The translations under genes and the position numbers were made by a program. 64,000 nucleotides of DNA from Xylaria sp. FL1777 (Eukaryota; Ascomycota; Sordariomycetes; Xylariales; Xylariaceae), in contig MU400632.1 of NCBI GenBank assembly GCA_022578965.1, positions 55,238 to 119,237 of the forward strand, written 5' to 3'. Every line of letters begins with the position of its first letter. The stretch's first letter is position 1. Below the pieces are notes generated by a model. That model did not search any database, had not been told where the DNA came from, and worked only from the letters and a program-made list of their open reading frames with translations. Shown piece after piece: positions 27,442 to 38,569 of the stretch.

Positions 27442-30409
27442 CTTTAATAGCTTTTTAATTAGTAAAACCTAGCATACAAAAACAAATATTAATATAAAAA
27501 GTTAAATAATAAACAATTTATAAAATAAACTTTTAAAAGTATACTAAAAAGATATTTAAAAAACAAAAATGCTAAATAGTATTATATAAATAAACTTTAC
27601 TTAATAACTAATAAACTAAATCTAAGTTATACTACTAAAAACAAAAAGTTAAAAATTAAGTTTAAAAATCTTAAAGACTTTTAAAATTAGCAATATATTA
27701 AAACAATAAACTTTAATACTTTTATTAGCTACTTTTATTAAAAAAAAAACAGTAGTAAAAAAAAAAAAATTAAGCAGCAGTAATAAAAAAGAACTAACGC
27801 TAATGCTAGTACTATAAAGTAAACTAGTTGTTTTAACTTAAAAAGCAGCTTAAATACTAAGCGTTATAACTTTTAAACTAGCATAAACATTAGCTATAAT
27901 AATTAAAGCAGCAATAATAATTATTATTATAACAATAAATTAAAGCTTTAAACAAGTAATTATATTATAATTAATATTAATACTACTATTAGCAAACTTA
28001 ACGCTTATTTTTACTATTGTTATACTTAAAGTAATAACTTAAAATAAAAAACTTAACTTTTTATTATTATTACTGCTTTTATTATTAAGATTATTTATAA
28101 TATTAAAAATACTAAACATTAAAAGTTTTAAACTTATTACTTTAAAGCTTTATAATAAATCTATAAATATAAAAGCTTTTTTAATTTATATTAAACTTTA
28201 TTTAAAGTAGCACTTTATTATTATTATAAAAAAAAATCAAAAAGTAATAACTACTTTATAATTTTTATTAAAAAAAGTACTAAAATAGTTTTAACTTATT
28301 TTAAAGGATTTTTTAAAAGCTAATAAGTTAATTAACCTTAAGCTAAAAACAAAAAAAATTTTTAAGAACTACGTTAAATTTAAAAATTAAATAAAAGCAT
28401 TATTTAAAAACATTTAAAAAGCAAAATACGCAAAAAAAGCACTTTATTACTTAAAACAAACAAAAGCAGCAATAAATTATACTATAAAATTTAAACAATT
28501 AATAGCAATTTTAAAATTGCTTAAGCTTGCATTATTTTATTTATTTTATAGTAAACTTAAAACTTAAGTTTAAAACAAACTATATAAAATAAATAAACTA
28601 GCAAAAATTAATATATATATTAATATAGCTATTATAATTAATTAATAATTATTTAACTAATACTTTAAAACTAAAAAAACTAAAAAAAACAAAAAAAAAA
28701 ATACTTAAAAAAGTATTAAATAAAGATTTAAGTAAATTAATAAAGTCTAAAAATAATAATTTTAAAATATATTTAAAGTTAAATGTTATAATTATAAAAA
28801 AAAAAAATATTTTTAAAAACAATGCTAATTTAAAAAAAAGAACAAAAAAAAAAGCTATAAAAAAAAAAAGATTTTTTAACTTAAAAAAAAAGTATAAATT
28901 ATAAAAGTTTAAAATAATAAAAAACAATAAAGCAATTTAAAAAATATGTTTTTAAAGCAAAAATATAAAATTGCTGTTTTAAGTTAAAACAAAAGTACTA
29001 CATTAAATAAATCTAAATACTTTATTTATATAAATTAAAATAAATAAGCATATAAATACTATTTAAAAGCTTTATAGTTATTAAAACAAATTATAAAAAA
29101 ATATATTTGCTATATAAACAATTAAAATTATTTAATATATAACTTAAAAAAATAGTTTAACTAAAAATAGCAAACAATAAAAAATAATAAGTTAATATAA
29201 TTAGTAAACTTATAAAACTATAAAAACTTTAAACTATTAAAGCTTAAAATATAGCTTAAAAAAAAATTATATTAAAAAAAACAAAACTATAACTATAAAT
29301 AGTATAATTATTAAACTAATTATAAACTATTAAAATATTTAATTGCTAAATAAACTTAAAAAAACAAAACTTATAAAACTTTAAAGCAAAAATAAATAAA
29401 ATTAAAAGCTATAAAAAATACTACAAAAAAAGAACTAATAAAAATAAACAAAATATTTTTATAGCTTAAACTGCTTTAAATATAACAAAACAAAAAAGCA
29501 TTAATAATTAATACAAAAACTAATATGTTTTAAAAACTAAAGCTAGTAATTTAACTAATTGCTAAAAGTTATTACTATAATAAAACTATAATAAAAAACA
29601 ATAATAATATTTTATGCTTAAAAGATTTAAAACATAATAAAGTATTATAAAATTGCTATATAGTATATTATTACTATTAATATTTACTTAATAAACTAAA
29701 AAATAATTAATTTTTTAAATAAATTGCAAAAATAAAAATATAAAACTTTTATAAATTAAAATAGTTAGTTATAACTATAATTTACTATAAAAATCTATAA
29801 AAATTTATAATATTTAAAAAAAATTTTAATTGCACTTATAATATTAGTTTAAAAAAATATAAAAATAATTACTATAAATATTATTAGCTAATTAAAGCAT
29901 AATTATACTAAAAAATAGTTGCTAAAAGCAAAAAAGCTTAAAAACTATAATTTAAAGCTTGCTTAAAAACAAAAGCAAAACAAAGCATAATAATATCTAA
30001 AATACAAAATAAAATAAGCATTTAAACATTTAACAAAAAAAAGTTAAAAAATAAAATAAGCACTTATTAAAAAAGCAGCAAATAGCTAAAAAAACTAAAG
30101 CTTTACGTAAAGTTTAATATAATAACTAGTAAAATTAATTTAAAGTTAAACTTATATATTAAAAAAAAAAATATAATACTTTAATTAACTTAAAAGTATA
30201 AGTTAATATAATTTTACTTAAAGTAGTAAAACAAAATAAAATTTCTTAAAAATATAAGCAAAAATCCTAAAAAATTAAAAAATTTAATAAAAATACTTTT
30301 AGTTATAATAATAGTTATATACTTAAAAAAACTAAACCTTTTAATATATTTATATAAAAATATAAAAAGCAAATTATATTAAATATTGCTAATATATTTA
30401 ATTATAACA

Positions 30410-33400
30410 TTATTTTAGAAATATTATAGCTAAAAACTAGCAACTTTTTAATTTAATAAAAAGCAAAAACTATTAATTAAAAAAGCAAAAAACAAAGCAA
30501 AAAAATTAAAAAAATCGCAAAAAAAATCCTAAATAAAATACTAAAAGTATATTATAGATTTTATAAACTATTTAAAAAAAAAAAAAAAAGAAAACTTTTT
30601 AAATATAGCTTATAAAATTATTACATTTTTATTAAAAAAAAATATTAACTAAAGCTTTATTAAGTATACTATATAAGCTTAAACAAAACAAACGCTTTAT
30701 AAAAATATATTTAAAAAAACTTAGCAAAAAAATTCTTAAAAGAATTTTAGTTATTTGCTAAATACTTTATAATACTAATACTTAAAATAAAAAATAAAAA
30801 ACAACTAATTAATAAAAAAAAAAAACTAATATAATAAATAGTAATTAATTATTAACTATTAAACGTAATTATTATTATAAATAAATATTTTTTTACTTTA
30901 TTAATAATTATAAAAAAAAACATTAGTTAAGCAAAATAGTTTATAGCAGTTAATATTTTAAATAAATATTATATTATTAAAATAACTAAAAAAAAATAAT
31001 AAAAAACTGCTATATAAACAGTATATAAATTATATAAATATATAGTTATGCTATAAAAACTATAAAACGTACTAGCTAGCTTTTAATATATAATAATAAT
31101 AATTTTATAAAAGTTTTTAAACAAATTTATGTTTATTTACTTAAATAATATTTTAATTTATTTTAAAACATTAAAAGAACACAAAAAACATATAATTTAA
31201 GTATTAAAAACACTTAAATAAGCAAAATTATAACTTAACACAAAAAAGTATATATAGTATATATAAAAAATCAACTTTTTAAAATTTATAATTACTTTAA
31301 AACAAATATAAATTTAATAGTTAAAAATTAATATAATATAAAACTAAAAAATATTTAACTTAGCTACTATTATAAATATATAACAAGCATTAAGATTTTT
31401 GAACTATATTTAAATGTTAATTTAAAACTTTAAAAAAATGGCGTTTTATTTTATAAAGTATATAAAGAAAAAATATAAAAAAAAATCTTTTTTAATTTTA
31501 AAAAAAGCTTAAAAAGCTTTTAAAGAACTAAAACTAAAAGTTATTTTTAACTTTATAGTTAAACTACTTAATCTATAAAAAAAAAAAAAGCTAAAAACAA
31601 ATGCTTTAAATAATATAATTATAAAAGTTTTAAAACAATTAAAAAACAACAAAAAATAGCACTTAGTAGCTTATTATTTTAAAGCACTACAAAATGTAGC
31701 ATTATAATACTTTATATATAATAAAGAACTGCTTGCAATTATTATAGTATTTAAAAAATAAAAACTATTCTTTATAAAAACTATAAAGCTAATTAAAATT
31801 TACTTAAATTATTAAAACTTAACAAAATTTATAACTATACAAAAGATTATTAAATAATATAAAAATTAAATAGTTTTTCTTTTTAAGTTTAACTTTAAAA
31901 TATATTATATTAAAAGAAAAAAAAACATTTAAGCAAATATACTTAGCTAACAAAATTAAAAAAAATTTAAAGTTTTAAAAAAAAACATTTAAATGCTATA
32001 TTTTTAAAAAAATAAAAGCTTAAAAGTTAAAATTATATTTAAGGATTTTATAAATATATAGCTATAATAAGCTTATAATTTAAAAAAGTTAGCATAACTA
32101 TAAAAATATAAAAAATTAAAAAAAAACAAACTAATATATAAACGTAAAGTTTACTTACTAAAATCTTTATAAAACAAATTTATTAAAAAATTTTACGAAT
32201 ACTTATTATATAAACATTAAAAAGCAATAAAAACAGTTAAACAACTATAAAAAAAATATAATTTCTTAAAACTATAAAATATAATTAAGTTTATTATAAA
32301 AAAGTGCAATATTTATAATAAAGCTAAAGTAGCTTAATATAAGCTTTATAAACTGCTATAACTTATATAAATATTTAAACAAACATAATATATTATTGCT
32401 TAAAATTTTATTATAATATTATTTTTATTAACTAATTTAATTATAAAAGTACAATATAATAAAATATAAGTTATTATTAATAAACTTATTAAATATGCTT
32501 ATTTTTTACTGTTTAAAAAAAATATAATAGTTAAACAACTTATATATGCTTTTATATATTAATATTTAAATAAGCATAAATTACTAAAAAAAATTGTTTT
32601 AAACTAAAATAAATTATTTACTTTTAAGTTTAAAACTAGTTTTTTTAAACTTATTAGTATTAAACTAAAATTTTTAACTGCTTATTATTTATAAACAAAT
32701 AAACAAATAAAAAAACTAAACTAAATATTAAAACAATATTTATAAAGTTATATTAACTATTAATAAAATAATTAAATAAAACTATTACTAATAGCACAAA
32801 TTTTATATAATATATTAATAAACAAAAATATAAACATATTTTTGCATAAAGCTGTTTATAAATAATAAGCAACTATTAAAAAACAAAAAAAAACATTAAT
32901 AAAAGCACTTATTATTTTAATTATAATACTTTAAGCAAAAACTATTGCAACAAAAATTAAAACGCTATAAGCTAAACTATAACTACGCTTTTAATTTTTA
33001 TAATAATAAATATTAATATACTATAACAAAAAACAAACTAAAAAATTAACCTTTAAAAAAAAAAACAAGGTTTATTTATTATAGCAAAAACAAAATGCAA
33101 ACATTAATATTTCTTAAATTAAAACAAAATAACTAAGCAATAAATTAAAATTTAAAAAACTTAGCTTTTTTAAAATTAAAGAAATTATTTTATTTACTAA
33201 CTATAAACTATTATTACTAAAAAACATGCAAATTTACTTTGTTTTTTATATTTTTTTATTAAAACTAGCATTTATTAAAACATTTATTAAAACATAACTA
33301 AAAATAAAAATAAATTAAAACATTTATAAAATTAAAAGTATATTAAATTTTTGTTAAAATAATAATAATATTAAGTATTTTATTAAATAAAAAAAATACT

Positions 33401-33480
33401 TATATGCTAATAATACTTAAAAACTTAAAAAATACTTAAAGATTGCTAAAGTAGTTATAAATTAGTTTTATTGCTAATAT
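30410..33480 (+). pseudogene. RIP-destroyed pol of element IV
   Basis: Same order as element I. The protease end is near 30410-30450, the RT active site reads YLNN near 31138-31150, and the chromodomain remnant is near 33330-33480. No frame is open. Confidence 0.8.
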
Positions 33481-34154
33481 TTTAACTGCTTAAAACTAAA
33501 AAAAAAAAGTTAACTTTAAAAAAAACGCTTAAAAAATTTTAATTAAACTTAAACAAAGCAGCTTATGTTACTTTAGCTTGCTTTTTTTGTTATTTTTGCT
33601 TTTTTGCTAGCGCTTTTTATTCTTTTTTAATACGTTTTATTTTGTTTAACTTATTTAAAAACTAAAGCTTTTGCTAAACTATTTTAATACTTTTTGCTTT
33701 TAAAAAACGTTTTTATATATAAAGCTAAGCTAACTTGCTTAAAACAAAATTAAAGCTATTTTAAGCTTGTTTTAGTTTTTTTTAAACTAAAAATAGCTAT
33801 TATTTTATTTGCTTTTTCTTTTTTTTAAAACAATAATGTTTAAAAACTATATTATTAATTAAATTAATTAAAACTTTTAATTTATTGTAAAAACAACTAG
33901 TATATATACATTTAAAGCAATAAAATATATTGTTTGTTATTTTATACGTTAATAATTAATTAAAGCAGCAAAAACAAAGTATAACTTTATAACTAGTAAA
34001 ATTAATAAAAAAAGCAAAAACAAATTTTTGCTTTGTTTTAAATAAGCAATTAGTTCTTTTAATATGCTCTAATATTTTAATATACAGAAAAAAAAAGAAA
34101 AAAAAATACTTATAAAAAATTATTAAAACAATAATTTTAAAAAAAAGGAAATAA

Positions 34155-34649
34155 TATTACAAAATTAGCACAAAAGTAGCTTTTAAAGCAACTTAATGCT
34201 TTTATATATATTTTATATTTTTTCTTTTGTTAACTAAAGCTAAGGTTATATAATAATTTATTTAGCTTACTAAGCTTACAGTAATTTAAAGCTTACTAAG
34301 CTTATAATAATTTAAAGCTTACTAAGCTTATAGTAATTTAATGCTTATTAAACTTATAGTAATTTAAAAAAAGTTACTATTTTTTTTACTTTTCTTTTAT
34401 TTATATAATTATACATTTTTTATATTTAGTTATTTATTTAGTTCTAGTTTTTTAGCTATTAATTTTTTTATAACTACTAAGCATTAATATATTTATTACT
34501 TTTAATTCTTTAAAACCTTTATTAATGCATAGTAGTAAAAGTATCTTAAAAACCTTTTTAATAAACTACTGCTAAAAATCTTATTATTATTTGCAAATTA
34601 AAACCTTAAAAGCAAACCCATTATATTAATATATAACAGGTCCATTATA
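34155..34649 (+). repeat. LTR (3') of element IV
   Basis: A 495-bp LTR beginning TATTACAAAA and ending CATTATA, followed by the target duplication tacta. Confidence 0.92.
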
Positions 34650-36209
34650 TACTAATTAAAGCTTTGCTTTTAAAAGTTTTATATTTATTTTAAACTTTAT
34701 TAAATTTACTAAAAAAATCATTATAAAAAAGCCTACTTTTAATAGTTATAAATTAGCTAATTTGCTTTTTTTAGTTTGTTTTAAAGTTTTTAAGCTATTT
34801 AGTTTTTGCTTTATAGTTTTTTATATAATAGCTAATTTTGCTACAATTAAAATACTTGTTTTGCATTATTTAAGCTATAAATCTAGCTTTAAATTAGTTA
34901 TTTTTATGTTTTATAACTTAGTTTATTTTTTATTTATTAGTTTTAAAGTTTAAAATTATTAGTATTAATAATGTTTTAATATAATTTATTAGTTAAATTT
35001 ATGCTATGCTTAATTTTTTAATAGTTTTAACGCTAATATTATACTTATAATATAATGCTAAAATGTTTTATAATTAAATTATTACTTTAAAAATACTATA
35101 AATTTTTAGCTTAATTAATATTATAACTATTATATAAAATAGCTATATAGCTTTTTTAATTATTTAATTAATGTTTAAATTACTATTAAACTTTTTTATA
35201 TATAGTTAAATTATTAATATAAAATTAATTAATTTATTAATAATAATATTATAAATTTGCTATATATTTTTAATAATTATTAGTAGTTTATAAAACACTA
35301 TATAAAATTACTATAAAAAATTTATTAATATTTTGTTTTATATTAATAATATATTAATAAATATTATTAATAAGTTATAAAATATATTATATTTAGCTAA
35401 TACTTAAATTATAGCTTTTAAAAAGTTTATTTAATTAATATTATAATAATAAATAAATAAAATTACTTAATAAAAGTCTTTTTTTAATTTTATTGCAACT
35501 TTTTTTAGCTATAATTTATATAATACTAATGCTTAAATTAAGTAATTTTAAATATTTTTAATTTTATTAAAAGTTATATAATTTGCTTTTATTAGCTATA
35601 ATATTGCTAAAAATATTATTTTGTTTTTTGTTTTATAATTATTTAGTTAAATAATATTACTTAATAAAAATATGTTTAAAAAAATAGTTTAAACGTGCTA
35701 TTTTTATTTAATTTATAAGTTATTAAACTTAAAATATTTATAAAAATTAAAAATTAAATTTTTAAGCTTTTTATTATTTATTATATTAATTAGCTATTTT
35801 ATATATAATACTTAATTGTTTTTTAAATTAATAAGTTTATTTATTAAATTATTAACTTTATTTTTTAGCTTTTGTTTTTTTAGTGCTATATTTAATTTTT
35901 GCTATATTTTTATTAATATAGCTTTAATTTTATTAAATTATAATTATAAATTAACTATAAATTAATTAATATATTTATAAATACTTTTAATAATATTATT
36001 AATTATTAGTTTAATTAAATTATTGCTTTTAAAGTTAAGCTTTATAGTTTTATTATTATTTTTAGCTATTTTATTAAATTAATACTAAAATATATAAAGT
36101 AAAAATAAAATCAAAAAATAAAATAAAAAATAAATAAAGTATTAATATATTATATAAAGGTTTATTTAAAATATAATGCTATAAAGCTGCTTAAATAGCT
36201 ATTTATGCT
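34650..36209 (-). pseudogene. RIP-destroyed gag region of the outer element
   Basis: On the minus strand at about 34812-34856 the reading YFNCSKISYYIKNYK fits a zinc knuckle C-X2-C-X4-H-X4-C in which two Cys and the His have become Tyr (TGY or CAY to TAY, the changes RIP would make). A CCHC knuckle is typical of retrotransposon Gag, and its place next to the right-hand LTR sets the 5' end of the outer element on the right. The rest is A+T-rich with stops in all frames. The 63-codon plus-strand ORF at 34762-34953 is an antisense artefact. Confidence 0.6.
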
Positions 36210-36424
36210 TTTTAAATATTAATTTAAAACTTTATAATTATTATATAAAGTTAAGTTTATACTTAAAAAAGTAAATATTAAAAGAAAAACATTTTTTAAG
36301 TATAGTACTAAAAAATTATGTATAAATACTACTAATTTAGGTAGAGCTGGTCCGTGCTCTTTAGGTTCCTGCATAGTAACTGTTGCACGGTGTACACCAT
36401 GGCCTGTGCTGCCTAGAAGCCACA
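36210..36424 (-). repeat. Right terminal repeat (5' LTR) of outer element, carrying the RIP edge
   Basis: Aligns without gaps to 1-215. The left part (36210 to about 36335) is mutated and the right part (about 36345-36424) keeps its original G and C. On the minus strand the element begins TGTGG at 36424. The sequence 36425-36429 (catat) would be the right-hand target duplication, but the left one is outside the window. The LTR probably extends left of 36210, because its partner is cut by the window start. Confidence 0.75.
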
Positions 36425-36734
36425 CATATGCTCTGCCTGTCGGTTCATTGATCTTATATAGGTAAAGTACTTACCTAAGGTACATACCTTCGATCTTCAA
36501 TATTCATGCTTTCGGATTATTGACAAAACTATATACCTAGCTACGCAGATTTCGACCAACTAATCTACGTAGGTGCTCTGAACGCGGTTAAATCTGCGTA
36601 TAAACCCCTGGAAATACGTCCTTCGTTCTGGATCGCCAACCTTTCCCATTCTCGTACGCCATTTAACCGACGACGTGCTCGCCTTCCATCCATTAGGCGC
36701 CCCCGTCCTCCCCCAGATCAACGGCCATTGCGCC
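36425..36734 (+). promoter_or_regulatory. Upstream region of PRP3 beside the RIP edge
   Basis: These 310 bp of ordinary composition lie between the end of the retrotransposon LTR and the PRP3 start codon. They contain short TACC/GGTA motifs (for example near 36459-36488) and no transposon similarity that I can see. Any PRP3 promoter must lie here or inside the LTR. No specific binding site can be supported. Confidence 0.4.
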
Positions 36735-38318
36735 ATGGACCGACGCGCTTCCCCGGGCCTTGGTCCCCGCAACGATGGCACATCTCGGATCCAGAAGCCC
36801 GAGACTGCGGTAGACAAAGCAGCTAAGCTGGCAGCCCTCAAGGCGCGTGTCTCGGCAGCCATAGGCTCCAGCAAGGCCAAGGGCGGCTTGAATGTCGGTC
36901 TTCATCCTGCTCTCGAGGATCTCGGTCAGTGGAAACCCGCCGCCAAGTCCGGCGACAACGACCCGAAAGCCGCCTTCAAACCATCTTCCACACCCCAGCC
37001 CAAACCGCAGAAAGCTCTCGATCTGTCCGGTCCATCTGCCGAGGAGATTAAGAGCAACCCATACTACGACACCAGCCTCGGAGCACCGACTGCGAAACCG
37101 CGGCAATCCCGCCAGCTCATCTTCAACCAGAAGGGCAAGTACATTCAACAGGCTAATGCGTTGCGCCGCCAGGCCGCTCTCGAGGCCCTGAAGAAGAAGA
37201 TCGCAGCCCAGACTCGCAAGGCTGGCATAGACGAGGACATTGACGTCGAGAAGAACTTTGTAATCGAAGCCCCTCCCGCCATCGAGTGGTGGGACGAGGG
37301 CCTCGTCCACGGGGAAAACTACGACGACATTGACGACCCAAACGCTGTCAAGATCGACACTGAGGATACTATTGTTACGAGCTACATCCAACATCCGGTT
37401 GCTATCGAGCCACCCCAGGACCGACATGTACCTGCGCCAAAACCCATGTACCTGACTTCGAAAGAGCAGGCTAAGCTACGCCGCCAGCGTCGTATGGCCG
37501 ACCTGAAAGAAGAGCAGGCTAAGATACGATGTAAGTGCTTTCACTTTGTGCCGTACTTTCTAGCTTTGTAGACCGGTTTACCCCATCTTTTGCGCATATC
37601 TAGCTTTTAAGTCTCCATTTTCATGTACTAAATTTTGTCACGTACAGTGGGTTTGGTTCCAGCGCCGCCGCCGAAGATCAAGAAGGGAAATCTCATGCGC
37701 GTATTGGGAGAAGAGGCCGTTAAAGATCCCACGGCCGTCGAGGCCCGGGTGAACCGAGAGATCGCCGACCGACACGCGAAGCACATGGAGACCAACGAGG
37801 AGCGAAAGCTCACCAAGGACCAGAGACATGATAAGCTTGCTAAGAACCAAGAGAAGGACGTGGCCAAGGGCGTACACATGCTGGCTTTCAAGGTAAACAG
37901 TTTGGCCAACGGGCAGCACCGGTTCAAGGTCAACAAGAATGCAGAGCAGCATAATCTCAAGGGCCTGGTTATCATGCACCCTAAACAGAACCTGATCATT
38001 GTCGAAGGCGGTGAACATAGCATCAAGCAATACAAGAAACTGATGCTCAACCGGATCGACTGGACGGAGAACGCCCCGCCGAGAGACAGGGCCGCCCAAA
38101 CTGACGGCATGAGGGACTGGTTGAAGGCCGAAGACGAGAAGGGAGATCTGAAAGACCTAGCACTCAACAAGTGTCAGTTATTATTCGAAGGCGAGGTGAA
38201 GTCACAAGCCTTCCACGCCTTCAAGTCGCGCGTGTGCGAGACGGATGCCGAGGCGCGACAGGTTTTATCGAGGGCTAAGCTGGAAAGCTTTTGGAACATG
38301 GCCAAATCTACTACATAA
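36735..38318 (+). CDS. PRP3: U4/U6 small nuclear ribonucleoprotein Prp3
   Basis: Splicing factor of the U4/U6.U5 tri-snRNP that binds the U4/U6 duplex; nuclear. Exons are 36735-37530 and 37648-38318. The 117-nt intron 37531-37647 starts GTAAGT, ends TACAG and splits the codon T|TG (Leu266). The spliced protein is 488 aa. Hallmarks are NPYYDTSLG (about 108-116), a basic helix LRRQAALEALKKKI (about 143-156), KNFVIEAPPAIEWWDEGLV (173-191), YIQHPV (217-222), QRRMADLKEEQAKIR running across the splice into LGLVPAPPPK, then GNLMRVLGEEAVKDPTAVEA. The C-terminal half holds the ferredoxin-like domain (HRFKVNKNAEQHN, then IVEGGEHSIKQYKKLMLNRI). I chose ATG 36735 because its context is cgccATGg and upstream starts are non-ATG. 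The N-terminus is shorter than in animals, so an unseen upstream exon is possible. It is convergent with RAD3. Confidence 0.95.
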
Positions 38319-38569
38319 TATATAAATACCATGCAGCACAATGAATAGACATTCCGTAGCCTGCTTTCTTTTTTCAATGGCCTATATAATCACTGACCCA
38401 TGAGAAGCAAGATTCATGCCATCCGGGCAAGACTCGTTTTCCTTCCCTCTTGTATATTGGTTACGTGCTCCGCACGCCAAATGTCTGTAGATTACACTAT
38501 TCGTCTGAGCCTTCGAGCGTTATACGAGATACTATGGACAGAGATCAAATTCTAACCACTCAAGCGTAG
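38319..38569. other. Shared 3' intergenic region between PRP3 and RAD3
   Basis: About 250 bp separate the two stop codons of the convergent genes. Both 3' ends must be processed here, so the UTRs may overlap. I see no separate gene and no clear hairpin. Confidence 0.5.

Larger units (their letters stand above)
26947..34649 (+). mobile_element. Element IV: Ty3/Gypsy chromovirus, inserted in outer element
   Basis: A complete 7,703-bp element with LTRs at 26947-27441 and 34155-34649. It is flanked by a perfect 5-bp target duplication, tacta (26942-26946 and 34650-34654). Both LTRs are 495 bp and share one extra T in a T run about 310 bp into the LTR that I do not see in the other six, which supports copying of both from one template. 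The internal region is collinear with elements I and III. It appears among the most strongly mutated copies and no open frame survives. Confidence 0.93.
1..36424 (-). mobile_element. Outer RIP-mutated Ty3/Gypsy-like LTR retrotransposon, left end outside window
   Basis: This is the host element into which the 7.7-kb elements inserted. After removing elements II and IV and one copy of each target duplication, three pieces remain (1-3460, 26582-26946, 34655-36424; 5,595 bp). Read on the minus strand they run 5' LTR, gag with a CCHC knuckle remnant (about 34812-34856), reverse transcriptase (about 2500-2640), RNase H (about 1850-2010) and a purine tract against the 3' LTR. The first 215 bases align to 36210-36424 without gaps, and almost all differences are transitions. 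The minus-strand 5' end begins TGTGG, a normal LTR start. No open frame survives. I could not identify an integrase in the roughly 1.5 kb after RNase H, so the subgroup is open. The left TSD lies outside the window. Confidence 0.75.

Noticed and set aside
1..36300. A+T-rich block as mitochondrial DNA or a mitochondrial insertion
   Set aside because: It resolves completely into LTR elements with TSDs, and copies differ by RIP-type transitions. No mitochondrial gene or intron motif was recognised.
1..36424. Centromere
   Set aside because: RIP-mutated retrotransposon nests are typical of some fungal centromeres, but this block is only about 36 kb and the right border is a housekeeping gene. Sequence alone cannot decide, so I do not call it.
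36219..36425. 68-codon minus-strand ORF at the island edge
   Set aside because: It is the first part of the outer element's LTR, and the partner copy at 1-215 has stops. Not a gene.
36693..37427. 244-codon minus-strand ORF antisense to PRP3
   Set aside because: It lies wholly over a conserved coding exon, has no recognisable domain, and reflects G+C-rich codon usage on the sense strand.
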